Below, one piece after another: positions 42,622 to 51,503 of a stretch of DNA of 64,000 nt (position 1 is the first letter of the stretch; each line of letters opens with the position of its first letter). Location of the stretch: positions 65,239 through 129,238 of the forward strand of contig JASJHQ010000035.1 in NCBI GenBank assembly GCA_037625715.1. The letters are read 5' to 3'. The notes under the pieces are model-generated. The model made no database searches. It worked only from the letters and a program-made list of their open reading frames with translations, and was not told the DNA's origin. The translations under genes were made by a program, and so were the position numbers. This DNA comes from JABAYQ01 sp018608925. Lineage in GTDB: Bacteria > Bacteroidota > Bacteroidia > Flavobacteriales > UBA7312.

Positions 42622-43455
42622 ATGAAAAAATTAAAACAAGTCGTAAGTTATTTTATGGATAATCTGGTCAATTATTATACTTCTATTGAAGTTGAAGGGT
42701 TGGCATATTGGACCATCGAATCTTATTTTAATTTATCAAGATCAAGTTTTAAATTAGAAGTGGATAGAGAATTGTCTAATGATGAAATCTTATTTATGGA
42801 AGATGTTGTTGCAAGATTAAAGAATAAAGAACCTATTCAGTATATTTTTGGAGAAACTACTTTTTTTGGTTTACCATTTAAAGTAAATGAAAATTGCCTT
42901 ATACCAAGGCCAGAAACAGAGGAATTAGTAAATTGGATTCTTCAAGATCCGAAAAGTGTAATTTTAGATATTGGAACCGGAAGTGGTTGCATAGCTATTT
43001 CATTAGCTAAAAAATCAACTGCTACTGTTTTTGGCTTAGATATAAGTAATAAAGCATTAGAAATAGCAAATAATAACGCAGTATTGAACAATGTTTCGGT
43101 TCAGTTTTTTTATGCTAATATCTTGGAGTTGAACAAGGTGGATAAAGTAGATATTATTGTAAGTAATCCTCCTTATGTTTTGGAAAGTGATAAGCAGCTA
43201 ATGGATCACAATGTGCTAGGTTTTGAGCCACATAATGCTTTATTTGTTGCTGACGAAAATGCCTTGATTTTTTATAGTCAAATTATTAAAGTTGCAGCAA
43301 ATTCTTTGAATAAAAATGGATTTCTTTATTTTGAAATTCATGAGTGTAAAGCAATAGAGATAATAGATTTGTTATCTAAAAATAACTTTTCTAATATTGA
43401 AGTCAAGAAAGACTTACAAAATAAAGATAGAATGATTAAAGCTCAACTCGTTTAA
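42622..43455 (+). CDS. prmC: Peptide chain release factor N5-glutamine methyltransferase
   Basis: A 277-residue enzyme that methylates the GGQ glutamine of release factors RF1 and RF2. It has the N-terminal helical domain, then PIQYIFGETTFFGLPFKVNE and LIPRPETEELV (conserved PrmC region). The SAM loop is ILDIGTGSGCIAISLA (about 114-129) and the catalytic NPPY is at residues 182-185. It begins 28 bases from divergent ribD and is followed after 6 bases by ligA. Confidence 0.95.
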   Translation: MKKLKQVVSYFMDNLVNYYTSIEVEGLAYWTIESYFNLSRSSFKLEVDRELSNDEILFMEDVVARLKNKEPIQYIFGETTFFGLPFKVNENCLIPRPETEELVNWILQDPKSVILDIGTGSGCIAISLAKKSTATVFGLDISNKALEIANNNAVLNNVSVQFFYANILELNKVDKVDIIVSNPPYVLESDKQLMDHNVLGFEPHNALFVADENALIFYSQIIKVAANSLNKNGFLYFEIHECKAIEIIDLLSKNNFSNIEVKKDLQNKDRMIKAQLV

Positions 43456-43461
43456 CGAATT

Positions 43462-45459
43462 ATGGAAGTAGAAAATAGAATAGCATTCTTGAGAGAAGAG
43501 ATAAATAAGTATAATCATAATTATTATGTGCTTGATAAGTCTTTGATTTCAGATTTTGAGTTTGACAAAATACTCGAGGAATTAATTTTTCTTGAGGAAA
43601 AAAATCTCCAGTTTTATGATCCCTTATCGCCAACTCAAAGGGTAGGAAACGGACTTTCAAATCAATTTAAGGCTGTAGAACATAAGCATAGAATGTTGTC
43701 TTTGGGAAATACCTATTCAGAACAAGATTTAATCGACTTTGACAATAGAATTAAAAAAATTGTAGAAACCGATATTGAATATGTTTGCGAACTTAAATAC
43801 GATGGTGTTTCTATAAGTTTAACTTATATAGATGGTGTTTTTACTCAAGCTCTGACAAGAGGTGATGGCTTTAAGGGAGATGATGTAAGTCAAAACATAA
43901 AAACCATAAAATCGATTCCACTTAAATTAAGTAACGATTACCCTAATGAACTCGAAATAAGGGGAGAAGTATTTTTACCCTTAAAAGGCTTTGATAAGAT
44001 GAATAATTCTAGAGTAGATCTAGGATTAGAACCTTTTGCTAACCCCAGAAATGCTGCTTCAGGAAGTGTGAAAACTCTTGATAGTTCTGAGGTTGCAAAA
44101 AGACCATTAGATTGTTTTTTATACTACACATTGCTTAGTAAATCAGAACAAAAACAAACTCATTTCCAGAGTCTTGAAGATGCTAAAAGATGGGGCTTTA
44201 AAGTGCCGAGTGAGATTAAAGTATGCAATAGTATTGGTCAAGTAATAGATTTTGTTAAAAGCTGGGACGATAAAAGACATGACTTGCCTTATGAAATTGA
44301 TGGAATAGTTATAAAAGTAAACGATTTGAGTATTCAAGATCAATTGGGTTTTACTGCAAAATCTCCTCGATGGGCTATTTCGTATAAATTTAAGGCAGAA
44401 CAAGTTTCTACTATTCTAAATTCTGTAGATTATCAGGTTGGGAGAACTGGAGCAATCACTCCAGTTGCTAATTTAGAGCCAGTTCAACTTGCTGGAACTA
44501 TTGTTAAAAGAGCTTCTCTTCACAACGAGGACCAAATAAATAAGTTAGACTTAAGATTAGGTGATAAGGTATATGTAGAAAAAGGCGGGGAAATTATTCC
44601 AAAAGTAATTGCTGTTGATATAAAGCAAAGGGATTTGTTTTCGTCCGTACCTTTTCAGTACATAAGTAATTGTCCTGTTTGTCACTCACAATTAGTAAGG
44701 TCTGAAAATGATGCTAAGCACTATTGTGTAAATAGTGATGAATGCCCTCCTCAGATAAGCGGAAAAATAGAACATTTTGTTTCTAGAAAAGCAATGAATA
44801 TTGACGGATTAGGTTCTGAAACAATTGAGTTGCTAATTGAGCAAAAGTTAATCAAATCGGTAATTGATTTGTATTCATTGAAATTAGAGCAACTATTGCC
44901 ACTTAAAAAGAATGGTCAAAAATGGGCTCAAAATATTATTGAAGGCATTATTGCCTCAAAACAAATTTCATTTGATAAGTTATTATTCGGTTTAGGAATA
45001 AGATTTGTTGGTGCAACAGTATCTAAAGTTTTGGTTAGTCATTTTAAAAACATAGATAATATTATGAATGCGTCGGTTGAAGAATTAGAAAATGTAGACG
45101 AGATAGGAATTAAAATTGCTCAAAGTTTAGTTAATCATTTTCAGATTGCAGAGAATGTAAATTCCATAGAAGTTCTTAAGTCTTTTGGTTTGCAGTTAGA
45201 GTTAAATAAAGAAAATAATCTTCTTTCTGAAAAACTAAAAGATAAGTTAATTGTAATTTCTGGAGTTTTTGAAATCTATAGTAGGGATGAGTTGAAAAAA
45301 ATAATTGAACAACATGCTGGAAAAAATGTTGCATCAATTTCTAAAAAAACTACTTTTGTATTGGCTGGTGATAAAATAGGTCCTAGTAAGCGAACTAAAG
45401 CAGAATCCCTTGGAATTCCTTTTGTTTCAGAGTCAGAATTTTTAAACTTAATTAGCTAA
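43462..45459 (+). CDS. ligA: NAD-dependent DNA ligase
   Basis: A 665-residue essential ligase. The N-terminal Ia domain holds NHNYYVLDKSLISDFEFD. The AMP-binding lysine is K112 in CELKYDGVSISL. The OB fold has VGRTGAITPVANLEPV. The zinc finger is CPVC with two more cysteines in HYCVNSDECPP. Helix-hairpin-helix repeats and a C-terminal BRCT domain (from about 590: KLKDKLIVISGVFEIYSRDEL) complete a full-length enzyme (E. coli 671). It shares a TAATG junction with the next gene. Confidence 0.97.
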   Translation: MEVENRIAFLREEINKYNHNYYVLDKSLISDFEFDKILEELIFLEEKNLQFYDPLSPTQRVGNGLSNQFKAVEHKHRMLSLGNTYSEQDLIDFDNRIKKIVETDIEYVCELKYDGVSISLTYIDGVFTQALTRGDGFKGDDVSQNIKTIKSIPLKLSNDYPNELEIRGEVFLPLKGFDKMNNSRVDLGLEPFANPRNAASGSVKTLDSSEVAKRPLDCFLYYTLLSKSEQKQTHFQSLEDAKRWGFKVPSEIKVCNSIGQVIDFVKSWDDKRHDLPYEIDGIVIKVNDLSIQDQLGFTAKSPRWAISYKFKAEQVSTILNSVDYQVGRTGAITPVANLEPVQLAGTIVKRASLHNEDQINKLDLRLGDKVYVEKGGEIIPKVIAVDIKQRDLFSSVPFQYISNCPVCHSQLVRSENDAKHYCVNSDECPPQISGKIEHFVSRKAMNIDGLGSETIELLIEQKLIKSVIDLYSLKLEQLLPLKKNGQKWAQNIIEGIIASKQISFDKLLFGLGIRFVGATVSKVLVSHFKNIDNIMNASVEELENVDEIGIKIAQSLVNHFQIAENVNSIEVLKSFGLQLELNKENNLLSEKLKDKLIVISGVFEIYSRDELKKIIEQHAGKNVASISKKTTFVLAGDKIGPSKRTKAESLGIPFVSESEFLNLIS

Positions 45460-46013
45460 TGCAAATTCAATTTGTAGAAAAAATAAAACAGAGAGTAGGA
45501 GATTACTTTTTCAAAAGAGATCTTAAATTCAATGATAGGAAACGAATTGTTCACAATTTCCAGTCTGCTAAGTCAATCGGGGTTCTTTATGATGCTACTG
45601 ATCTAAAAGACATGATGATGGTCAGCGAATTTGTAAACGAACTATTTCATTCTAAAAAAGAAATAAAAGCTCTTGGATTTGTTAATAAAAACGAATTATC
45701 GCACAATCATATTCCAATGCTTCAATTCGATTTTTTCTTTTTAAAGGACTTAAATTGGTTTTACAAACCTCAAAATTATGTCATCAATAATTTTCTAGAA
45801 AAAGATTATGATATTTTAATCAATCTATGTACCCAAAACTGTGTCCCTGTAAAGTATTTGGCAGGTAGTTCTAGAGCTAAGTTTAAAGTTGGTAAGTTAG
45901 AAGATAACACTTCCGTTTATGATATGATGATAGACGTTAAACAAAATTCCTTAGAAACCCTTATCAAAGAAGTTAAACATTATTTAAATTTAATTAATAC
46001 AAATGGAAAATAA
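45459..46013 (+). CDS. DUF6913-family protein, function unknown
   Basis: A 184-residue soluble protein with no signal or membrane segment. It resembles an uncharacterised Bacteroidota family (DUF6913) usually encoded next to dapA and ligA. Visible features are a charged N-terminal helix, the strand-rich KSIGVLYDATDLKDMMMVSEFV, a middle FFFLKDLNWFYKP and a final YDMMIDVKQNSLETLIKEV. The DILINLCTQNCVPVKYL stretch contains two cysteines. It overlaps dapA by 11 bases and ligA by 1, so it is firmly in that operon. A role near lysine or wall synthesis is only contextual. Confidence 0.75.
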   Translation: MQIQFVEKIKQRVGDYFFKRDLKFNDRKRIVHNFQSAKSIGVLYDATDLKDMMMVSEFVNELFHSKKEIKALGFVNKNELSHNHIPMLQFDFFFLKDLNWFYKPQNYVINNFLEKDYDILINLCTQNCVPVKYLAGSSRAKFKVGKLEDNTSVYDMMIDVKQNSLETLIKEVKHYLNLINTNGK

Positions 46014-46890
46014 ATTAATTGGCACAGGGGTTGCTCTAATTACTCCTTTTAAATCAGATCTGACTGTTGACTATGATGCTTTAACAAAAATAGTTAATCA
46101 TTGTATTGATGGAGGAATAGATTACTTAGTTGTTTTAGGAACAACAGGGGAAAGTGTTGTTCTTACAAAAGAAGAAAAAAACAAGATTGTAAGACATGTT
46201 ATAAAAGTAAATGAGGGCAAGCTTCCTGTTGTTTTGGGAATGGGTGGCAATTGTACAGCCACAGTAATAAATGAATATGAAAACTTTGATTTGAATGGGG
46301 TAGATGCTATCCTTTCGGTATCCCCATATTATAATAAGCCTTCTCAAAAAGGAATTTACAGCCACTATGAGCAATTATCTAAATCATTTAACCTTCCTAT
46401 AGTTTTGTATAACGTTCCAGGAAGAACTTCTTCTAATATGAGCGCAGAGACCACCTTAAAGTTGGCAAATGACTTTGATAATATTATTGCTGTAAAAGAA
46501 GCTAGCGGTGATATGGATCAAATTATGACAATTATTAGAAATAAGCCGGATAATTTTTTAGTTATTTCTGGTGATGATGGTTTAACTCTAGCTATGATAT
46601 TGATGGGAGCAAATGGTGTAATATCTGTTATTGGCCAAGCTTTTCCGGAGATATTCTCTTCAATGGTTCGTGAAGGATTGAATGGTAATGTTAAAAAATC
46701 TAACGAATTACATTATCAATTATACCCAATATACAATCCGTTATATAGAGATGGAAACCCAGCGGGAGTAAAAGAATGTATGCGCCAAATTGGTTTATGT
46801 ACTAATAAACTAAGATTACCATTGGTAAATGTAGAAAATAGCACTAAAAAAGAGTTAGAAGAATTTAGTAAGTCTCTAAAAACTAGCTAG
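46003..46890 (+). CDS. dapA: 4-Hydroxy-tetrahydrodipicolinate synthase
   Basis: A 295-residue TIM-barrel enzyme that condenses pyruvate with aspartate semialdehyde, the first committed step to diaminopimelate and lysine. The Schiff-base lysine is K165 in IIAVKEASGD. The relay tyrosines are Y110 in SPYYNKPSQKG and Y136 in LYNVPGRTS, with R141 after it. TTGES is near residue 49. It is the last gene of the prmC-ligA operon and overlaps the convergent alpha-oxoamine synthase by 15 bases with no hairpin terminator between. Confidence 0.96.
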   Translation: MENKLIGTGVALITPFKSDLTVDYDALTKIVNHCIDGGIDYLVVLGTTGESVVLTKEEKNKIVRHVIKVNEGKLPVVLGMGGNCTATVINEYENFDLNGVDAILSVSPYYNKPSQKGIYSHYEQLSKSFNLPIVLYNVPGRTSSNMSAETTLKLANDFDNIIAVKEASGDMDQIMTIIRNKPDNFLVISGDDGLTLAMILMGANGVISVIGQAFPEIFSSMVREGLNGNVKKSNELHYQLYPIYNPLYRDGNPAGVKECMRQIGLCTNKLRLPLVNVENSTKKELEEFSKSLKTS

Positions 46891-48117
46891 TTTCTCAGAA
46901 AAATACTCTCCTTTCTCAAGTTTGTCTTTAATAGAAGAGAAGCACTCAATAGTGTATTCCACATCTTCTTGTGTGTGTATTGCAGTAGGGATTAGTCTTA
47001 GCAAGATTACACCTTTAGGTACTACAGGGTACGTTACTATAGAACAGAATATGTTGTGGTTTTCTCTTAAATCATACGTAAGATTAGTTGCTTCACCAAC
47101 ACCACCACTTAGGTATACAGGTGTTACTGCTGACTGAGTATTACCTAAATTAAAACCAGCTTCTTTCAATCCGTTTTGAAGTGAATTAGCAATTTTCCAA
47201 AGGTTTGCTTTTAACTCAGGTTTGCTTTGTAAAATTTCTAATCTTTTTATTGCGCCAATAACAATTGGAGTAGGAAGAGATTTTGCAAATATTTGAGATC
47301 TCATATTATATCTTAAATATTCAACAACATCTTCAGTAGAAGAAATGAAAGCCCCAATTGTAGCCATAGATTTTGCGAAAGTACCGAAGTAAACATCTAT
47401 TTCATCATGACAATTTAAAAACTCTCCTGATCCAGCTCCTGTTTCACCCATTGTTCCGAAGCCATGAGCATCATCTACAAATAAGCGAAACGAATATTTA
47501 GCTTTTAAAGCTGAAATTTCTTTAATCTTACCAAGATCTCCAGACATTCCGAATACACCTTCAGTGATAACAAGAATACCACCACCAGTTGTGTCTATAA
47601 TTTTTTGAGCTCTTTGAAGTTGCTTTTCAAAGTTCTCAATATTGTTGTGAGGAAAAACAAATCTTTTACCCTGATGAAGTCTAACACCGTCAATAATGCA
47701 TGCATGACACTCACTATCATATACAATTACGTCATTTCTGTCAACAAGAGCATCAATGGATGACACCATACCTTGGTACCCAAAGTTAAGAAGAATGGTG
47801 TCTTCTTTTTTCATGAAAGAGGTGAGATTGTTTTCTAATTCTTCATGAAGATTGGTGTTTCCGGACATCATTCTTGAGCCCATAGGATAACCCATTCCCC
47901 AGTTTTTGGCAGCTTCTTCATCTGCTTTTCTAACTTCTTCCTGATTGGATAAGCCTATATAGTTATTAATGCTCCAAACTAAAACCTCTTTTCCTCTAAA
48001 AGACATTTTATTAGAAATCTCTCCTTCCAGTTTTGGAAAGGTGAAATACCCATGAGCAGATTTAGCATGTTGACCAAGTGGTCCTCTGTTTAATTTTATC
48101 TTTTCAAAAAGATCCAT
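46876..48117 (-). CDS. PLP-dependent alpha-oxoamine synthase family enzyme
   Basis: A 413-residue fold-type I enzyme of the family containing KBL, BioF, serine palmitoyltransferase and cysteate acyltransferase. It has NNYIGLSN near the N-terminus, HACIIDG (H138 stacks on PLP), DDAHGFGTMG and the PLP lysine K249 in GTFAKSMATIGAF. The first 40 residues (RGPLGQHAKSAHGYFTFPKL) resemble serine palmitoyltransferase-like enzymes of Bacteroidota more than BioF. It may make the long-chain base of sphingolipids or of sulfonolipids (capnine), or 2-amino-3-ketobutyrate; the acyl and amino-acid substrates are open. A -7 element is at 48139-48146. Confidence 0.85.
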   Translation of the reverse strand: MDLFEKIKLNRGPLGQHAKSAHGYFTFPKLEGEISNKMSFRGKEVLVWSINNYIGLSNQEEVRKADEEAAKNWGMGYPMGSRMMSGNTNLHEELENNLTSFMKKEDTILLNFGYQGMVSSIDALVDRNDVIVYDSECHACIIDGVRLHQGKRFVFPHNNIENFEKQLQRAQKIIDTTGGGILVITEGVFGMSGDLGKIKEISALKAKYSFRLFVDDAHGFGTMGETGAGSGEFLNCHDEIDVYFGTFAKSMATIGAFISSTEDVVEYLRYNMRSQIFAKSLPTPIVIGAIKRLEILQSKPELKANLWKIANSLQNGLKEAGFNLGNTQSAVTPVYLSGGVGEATNLTYDLRENHNIFCSIVTYPVVPKGVILLRLIPTAIHTQEDVEYTIECFSSIKDKLEKGEYFSEKLASF

Positions 48118-48138
48118 TTGTTATATAGTAGGTTGGTG

Positions 48139-48146
48139 CAAAATTA
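48139..48146 (-). promoter_or_regulatory. -7 element for the alpha-oxoamine synthase gene
   Basis: CAAAATTA on the plus strand reads TAATTTTG on the minus strand, an exact TAnnTTTG, 21 bases upstream of the ATG at 48117. Confidence 0.55.
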
Positions 48147-48221
48147 ATTAAAATGATAAACTTAACAAAACCTTCTTTCTTTATTATCAAATAAATAATT
48201 ATAAAAACTCGTTTGTATTTG

Positions 48222-48229
48222 TATCTTTG
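48222..48229 (+). promoter_or_regulatory. -7 element for the bamD-rpoZ-coaBC operon
   Basis: TATCTTTG, an exact TAnnTTTG, 18 bases before the bamD ATG at 48248. A TTG inside it (48227) is in frame but would be inside the promoter, so the ATG is the start. Confidence 0.6.
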
Positions 48230-48247
48230 CAAATCAATTTTTTAATA

Positions 48248-49039
48248 ATGAATAAATTTCTCCTTTTAATTACTACCATTTTCCTGTTTTCATGTAGTGG
48301 ATATCAAAAGATACTTAAGAGTACTGATGTTGATTTGAAATTTGTGGAAGCCAAAAGGTATTATGAGCAAGGTGAGTATTTTAAATCACTTCCATTATTA
48401 GACGAATTACATATTATCTTAAGAGGAACAGATAAAGCGGAAGAAATTGATTATTTATTGGCTTATACACATTACGGATTAGAGTCTTATAACCTTGCAA
48501 GTTATCATTTCACTACATTTTACAGAAGATATCCTAGTAGTATACATAGTGAAGAGTTAGATTATATGGCTGCTTATTGCTATTACTTACAGTCGCCAAA
48601 ATCTTCTTTAGATGGTGGAAATACATTAAAAGCAATTGAAGAGTTACAATCATTTATTGATCGTAATCCAGATAGCGAGCGTATAGAAACTTGCAATGAA
48701 TTGATAGATAAACTAACTAATAAGCTTAAGATAAAAGCTTTTGAAATAGCAAAACTTTATTACAATATTGAAGATTATAAAGCAGCTATTTCTTCCTTTA
48801 ATAATATTCTTGGCGACTATCCTTCTATTGAGGACGCTGATATGATTCAATTTCTTATATTAGACTCGAATTTTAAGCTCGCTAGTAATAGTGTTTTTAA
48901 CAAAAAAATTGAACGATTTAACAATACAATTGCTTCTTATTACTATTTCGTAGATAATTACGAATCTAGTAAGAAAATGAAAGAAGCTCAATCTATTTAC
49001 GACAAATCAATTAAACAACTTGAAAATTTAAAAAAATGA
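48248..49039 (+). CDS. bamD: Outer membrane protein assembly factor BamD
   Basis: A 263-residue lipoprotein. The signal ends LFLFSC, with the lipidated cysteine near residue 16. TPR helices follow: AKRYYEQGEYFKSLPLLDEL, YDLAYTHY-like segments, FYRRYPSSIHSEELDYMAAYC and YNIEDYKAAISSFNNILGDYP. BamD bridges BamA and other Bam parts on the periplasmic side of the outer membrane. It heads the operon and overlaps rpoZ by 4 bases. The start is fixed by the promoter element at 48222-48229 and by the lipoprotein signal. Confidence 0.93.
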   Translation: MNKFLLLITTIFLFSCSGYQKILKSTDVDLKFVEAKRYYEQGEYFKSLPLLDELHIILRGTDKAEEIDYLLAYTHYGLESYNLASYHFTTFYRRYPSSIHSEELDYMAAYCYYLQSPKSSLDGGNTLKAIEELQSFIDRNPDSERIETCNELIDKLTNKLKIKAFEIAKLYYNIEDYKAAISSFNNILGDYPSIEDADMIQFLILDSNFKLASNSVFNKKIERFNNTIASYYYFVDNYESSKKMKEAQSIYDKSIKQLENLKK

Positions 49040-49368
49040 CAGAGTTTAAAAAATCAAAAGCAAGTAACACTACCATCACTAGAGATGTTAAAAACCTAGC
49101 TAGCAAGACTGGTAATTTATACGAATCTGTTGCTATAATGTCTAAAAGAGCGGTTCAGATTAATAAAGAAATTAAAGACGAATTGCTTTCTAAACTTGCC
49201 GAATTTGCTACTCACAGTGAGTCTATCGAAGAGATTTTTGAAAATAGCGAGCAAATCGAAGTTTCAAAATTCTACGAAAAACTACCTAAAGGAACTCTTA
49301 TTTCAATTCAAGATTTCTTAGAAGAAAAAGTATACTTCAGAAATACTTTAGAAGATAACGATAAATAA
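49036..49368 (+). CDS. rpoZ: DNA-directed RNA polymerase omega subunit (Bacteroidota type)
   Basis: A 110-residue protein that looks unlike E. coli RpoZ at first sight but carries the Rpb6/omega core: TITRDVKNLASKTGNLYESVAIMSKRAVQINKEIKDEL. A lineage-specific C-terminal part (IEVSKFYEKLPKGTLISIQDFLEEKVYFRN) follows. It helps assemble and stabilise the polymerase. It overlaps bamD by 4 bases (ATGA) and lies 9 bases before coaBC; the neighbourhood bamD-rpoZ-coaBC-DUF4835-recN is conserved in Bacteroidota. Confidence 0.9.
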   Translation: MTEFKKSKASNTTITRDVKNLASKTGNLYESVAIMSKRAVQINKEIKDELLSKLAEFATHSESIEEIFENSEQIEVSKFYEKLPKGTLISIQDFLEEKVYFRNTLEDNDK

Positions 49369-49377
49369 AATATTTTT

Positions 49378-50580
49378 ATGTCAGTTCTAAACGGACAAAA
49401 TGTTCTATTAGGAATTTCTGCTAGCATTGCTGCTTATAAATCAGCTGAACTAGTTAGGTGTTTCGTTAAACTTGGAGCAAATGTTCGGGTGGTTCAGACA
49501 CCATCTTCTAAAGAATTCGTTACCCCTTTAACTTTATCAACTCTATCTAAAAATCCTGTTCTTTCTACTTTAACAAAAGAAGAAGACAAGGATGTTTGGA
49601 ACAATCATGTTGAAATAGGCCTTTGGGCTGATATTTTTGTTATTGCTCCAGCATCTTCTAATACATTGTCTAAGATGTCAAGTGGTGAGTGTGACAATTT
49701 ATTGTTAACTACATATATGTCAGCTAAATGCCCAGTATTCTTTGCTCCTGCAATGGATTTAGATATGTACAAACACCCATCTACTATAACCAACATAGAA
49801 AAACTAATTTCATATGGTAATTTTCTTATACCCCCTGGCGATGGAGAATTAGCTAGTGGTCTAGTTGGTAAAGGAAGAATGGCTGAGCCTCATGAGATAG
49901 TTTCGTTCATCATCGATCAATTGTATTCTAATCTTCCGTTATCAGGTAAAAAAGTTCTTCTTACAGCAGGGCCTACATACGAAGCAATCGATCCAGTGCG
50001 TTTTATTGGCAATCATTCTAGCGGAAAAATGGGTGTTGCTCTTGCAAATAAGCTAGCAGCAATGGGAGCAATGGTCGATTTGGTTATTGGCCCTAGCAAT
50101 ATGCAAACGGATCATCCTAACATTAATAGAGTAGATGTAGTAAGTTCAGTCCAAATGCTAGAAGCTTGTGATGCTGTTTACCAAAAAATGGACATTGCTA
50201 TTTCATCCGCTGCTGTTGCTGATTATAAGCCCAAAAGTGTTGCAAGTTCCAAAATCAAGAAAAAAGATAATAATTTAAATATTGATTTAGAGCCAACTGT
50301 AGATATTCTCAAGCATTTGGGTGACAATAAAAAAAATCAAATCTTAATAGGGTTTGCTTTAGAAACTGATAACGAAGAAGAAAATGCAAAATCTAAAATT
50401 GCAAAGAAAAATTTAGATTTCATTGTTTTAAATTCTTTGAATGATAAGGGTGCTGGTTTTAAACATGACACCAATAAAATATCCATCATTGACAAGCATA
50501 ATAAAATACAGCGTTTTGAGTTAAAGTCTAAAGATGAAGTTGCTAATGATATTGTAACTCATTTAATTAAAATATTATGA
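49378..50580 (+). CDS. coaBC: Bifunctional phosphopantothenoylcysteine decarboxylase/phosphopantothenate-cysteine ligase
   Basis: A 400-residue CoA-synthesis enzyme. The CoaC half is a flavoprotein with catalytic H77 in NNHVEIGLWADIFVIAPASSNT, and contains MSSGECDNLLL and FFAPAMDLDMY. The CoaB half starts KKVLLTAGPTYEAIDPVRFIGNHSSGKMG and includes SAAVADYKP and FALETDNEEENA. Both active-site sets look intact. It overlaps DUF4835 by 4 bases. Confidence 0.96.
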   Translation: MSVLNGQNVLLGISASIAAYKSAELVRCFVKLGANVRVVQTPSSKEFVTPLTLSTLSKNPVLSTLTKEEDKDVWNNHVEIGLWADIFVIAPASSNTLSKMSSGECDNLLLTTYMSAKCPVFFAPAMDLDMYKHPSTITNIEKLISYGNFLIPPGDGELASGLVGKGRMAEPHEIVSFIIDQLYSNLPLSGKKVLLTAGPTYEAIDPVRFIGNHSSGKMGVALANKLAAMGAMVDLVIGPSNMQTDHPNINRVDVVSSVQMLEACDAVYQKMDIAISSAAVADYKPKSVASSKIKKKDNNLNIDLEPTVDILKHLGDNKKNQILIGFALETDNEEENAKSKIAKKNLDFIVLNSLNDKGAGFKHDTNKISIIDKHNKIQRFELKSKDEVANDIVTHLIKIL

Positions 50581-51503
50581 TTAAAAGAGTCCTCATTTTT
50601 ATTTTTATCATTCAATCGTCTCTTGGGTTTTCTCAAGAGTTAATCTGTAATGTGAATGTTACTTCAAACAAGATTCAGAGTTCTGATAAGCAAAAATTTA
50701 ACACTCTCAAAGCATCTATTAGAGAATTCATGAACAATAGAAAATGGACTAGCGAAGTGTTTAAAGATGACGAAAGAATTGAATGCAATATATCCATCAA
50801 TATCTTAGAAGAGCTTTCCACCGATCAGTATAAAGCATCCATTAATATTCAGTCTTCAAGGCCAATATTTAATAGCTCATATTACTCTCCTTTGTTAACC
50901 TATATTGATGAAGATTTTAATTTTAGGTATACCGAACATCAAACCCTAGAGTTTAACGAGAATTCTTACATTTCCAATTTAACCTCTGTTTTAGCGTATT
51001 ACGCCTATATTATAATAGGTTTAGATTATTATACTTTTTCTAATGAAGGCGGTGTTACTTATTTGCAAAAAGCAAAAGATATAGTTACTAATTCTCAAAA
51101 CTCCGCTGAAAAAGGATGGAAAGCATTTGAGAGTAATAAAAACAGATATTGGTTAGCTGAAGAATTGCTTGATGCAAAATATTCTGATTTTAGATCATGT
51201 CTATATAATTACCATCGTTTTGGCTTAGATAAGATGTACGATGATTCGGAGAAGGGAAGGATAGCTGTTTCCGAAAGTTTAGAATATTTAAGAAAAGTTA
51301 AAAGACAAAATCCTACTGCTTTTATTTTAAGAATCTTTTTTGATGCAAAGTCATCAGAAATTGCTAACATTTATTCTGATGCGTTTCAAGATGAAAAGTC
51401 GAGAATTGTAAGTCTACTTACAGAGCTTGATCCCTCAAACATTAGCAAATACAATAAAATTAAGGAATCCAAAAATTTAAACCAATCTGATTCAAAGTTC
51501 TAA
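50577..51503 (+). CDS. DUF4835 family exported protein
   Basis: A 308-residue protein with a Sec signal (KRVLIFIFIIQSSLGFSQE, cleavage expected after FS). Recognisable family blocks are LICNVNVTSNKIQSSDKQKF, FMNNRKWT, YKASINIQSSRPIFNSSYYSPLL and the membrane-like LTSVLAYYAYIIIGLDYYTFS. The C-terminus is charged. DUF4835 proteins are confined to Bacteroidota and lie between coaBC and recN, as here. Function unknown; a periplasmic location is supported by the signal. It overlaps coaBC by 4 bases and recN by 1. Confidence 0.88.
   Translation: MIKRVLIFIFIIQSSLGFSQELICNVNVTSNKIQSSDKQKFNTLKASIREFMNNRKWTSEVFKDDERIECNISINILEELSTDQYKASINIQSSRPIFNSSYYSPLLTYIDEDFNFRYTEHQTLEFNENSYISNLTSVLAYYAYIIIGLDYYTFSNEGGVTYLQKAKDIVTNSQNSAEKGWKAFESNKNRYWLAEELLDAKYSDFRSCLYNYHRFGLDKMYDDSEKGRIAVSESLEYLRKVKRQNPTAFILRIFFDAKSSEIANIYSDAFQDEKSRIVSLLTELDPSNISKYNKIKESKNLNQSDSKF

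Noticed and set aside
48227..48247. TTG start for BamD seven codons upstream
   Set aside because: The TTG is part of the TATCTTTG promoter element, and a start at 48248 gives a standard lipoprotein signal.
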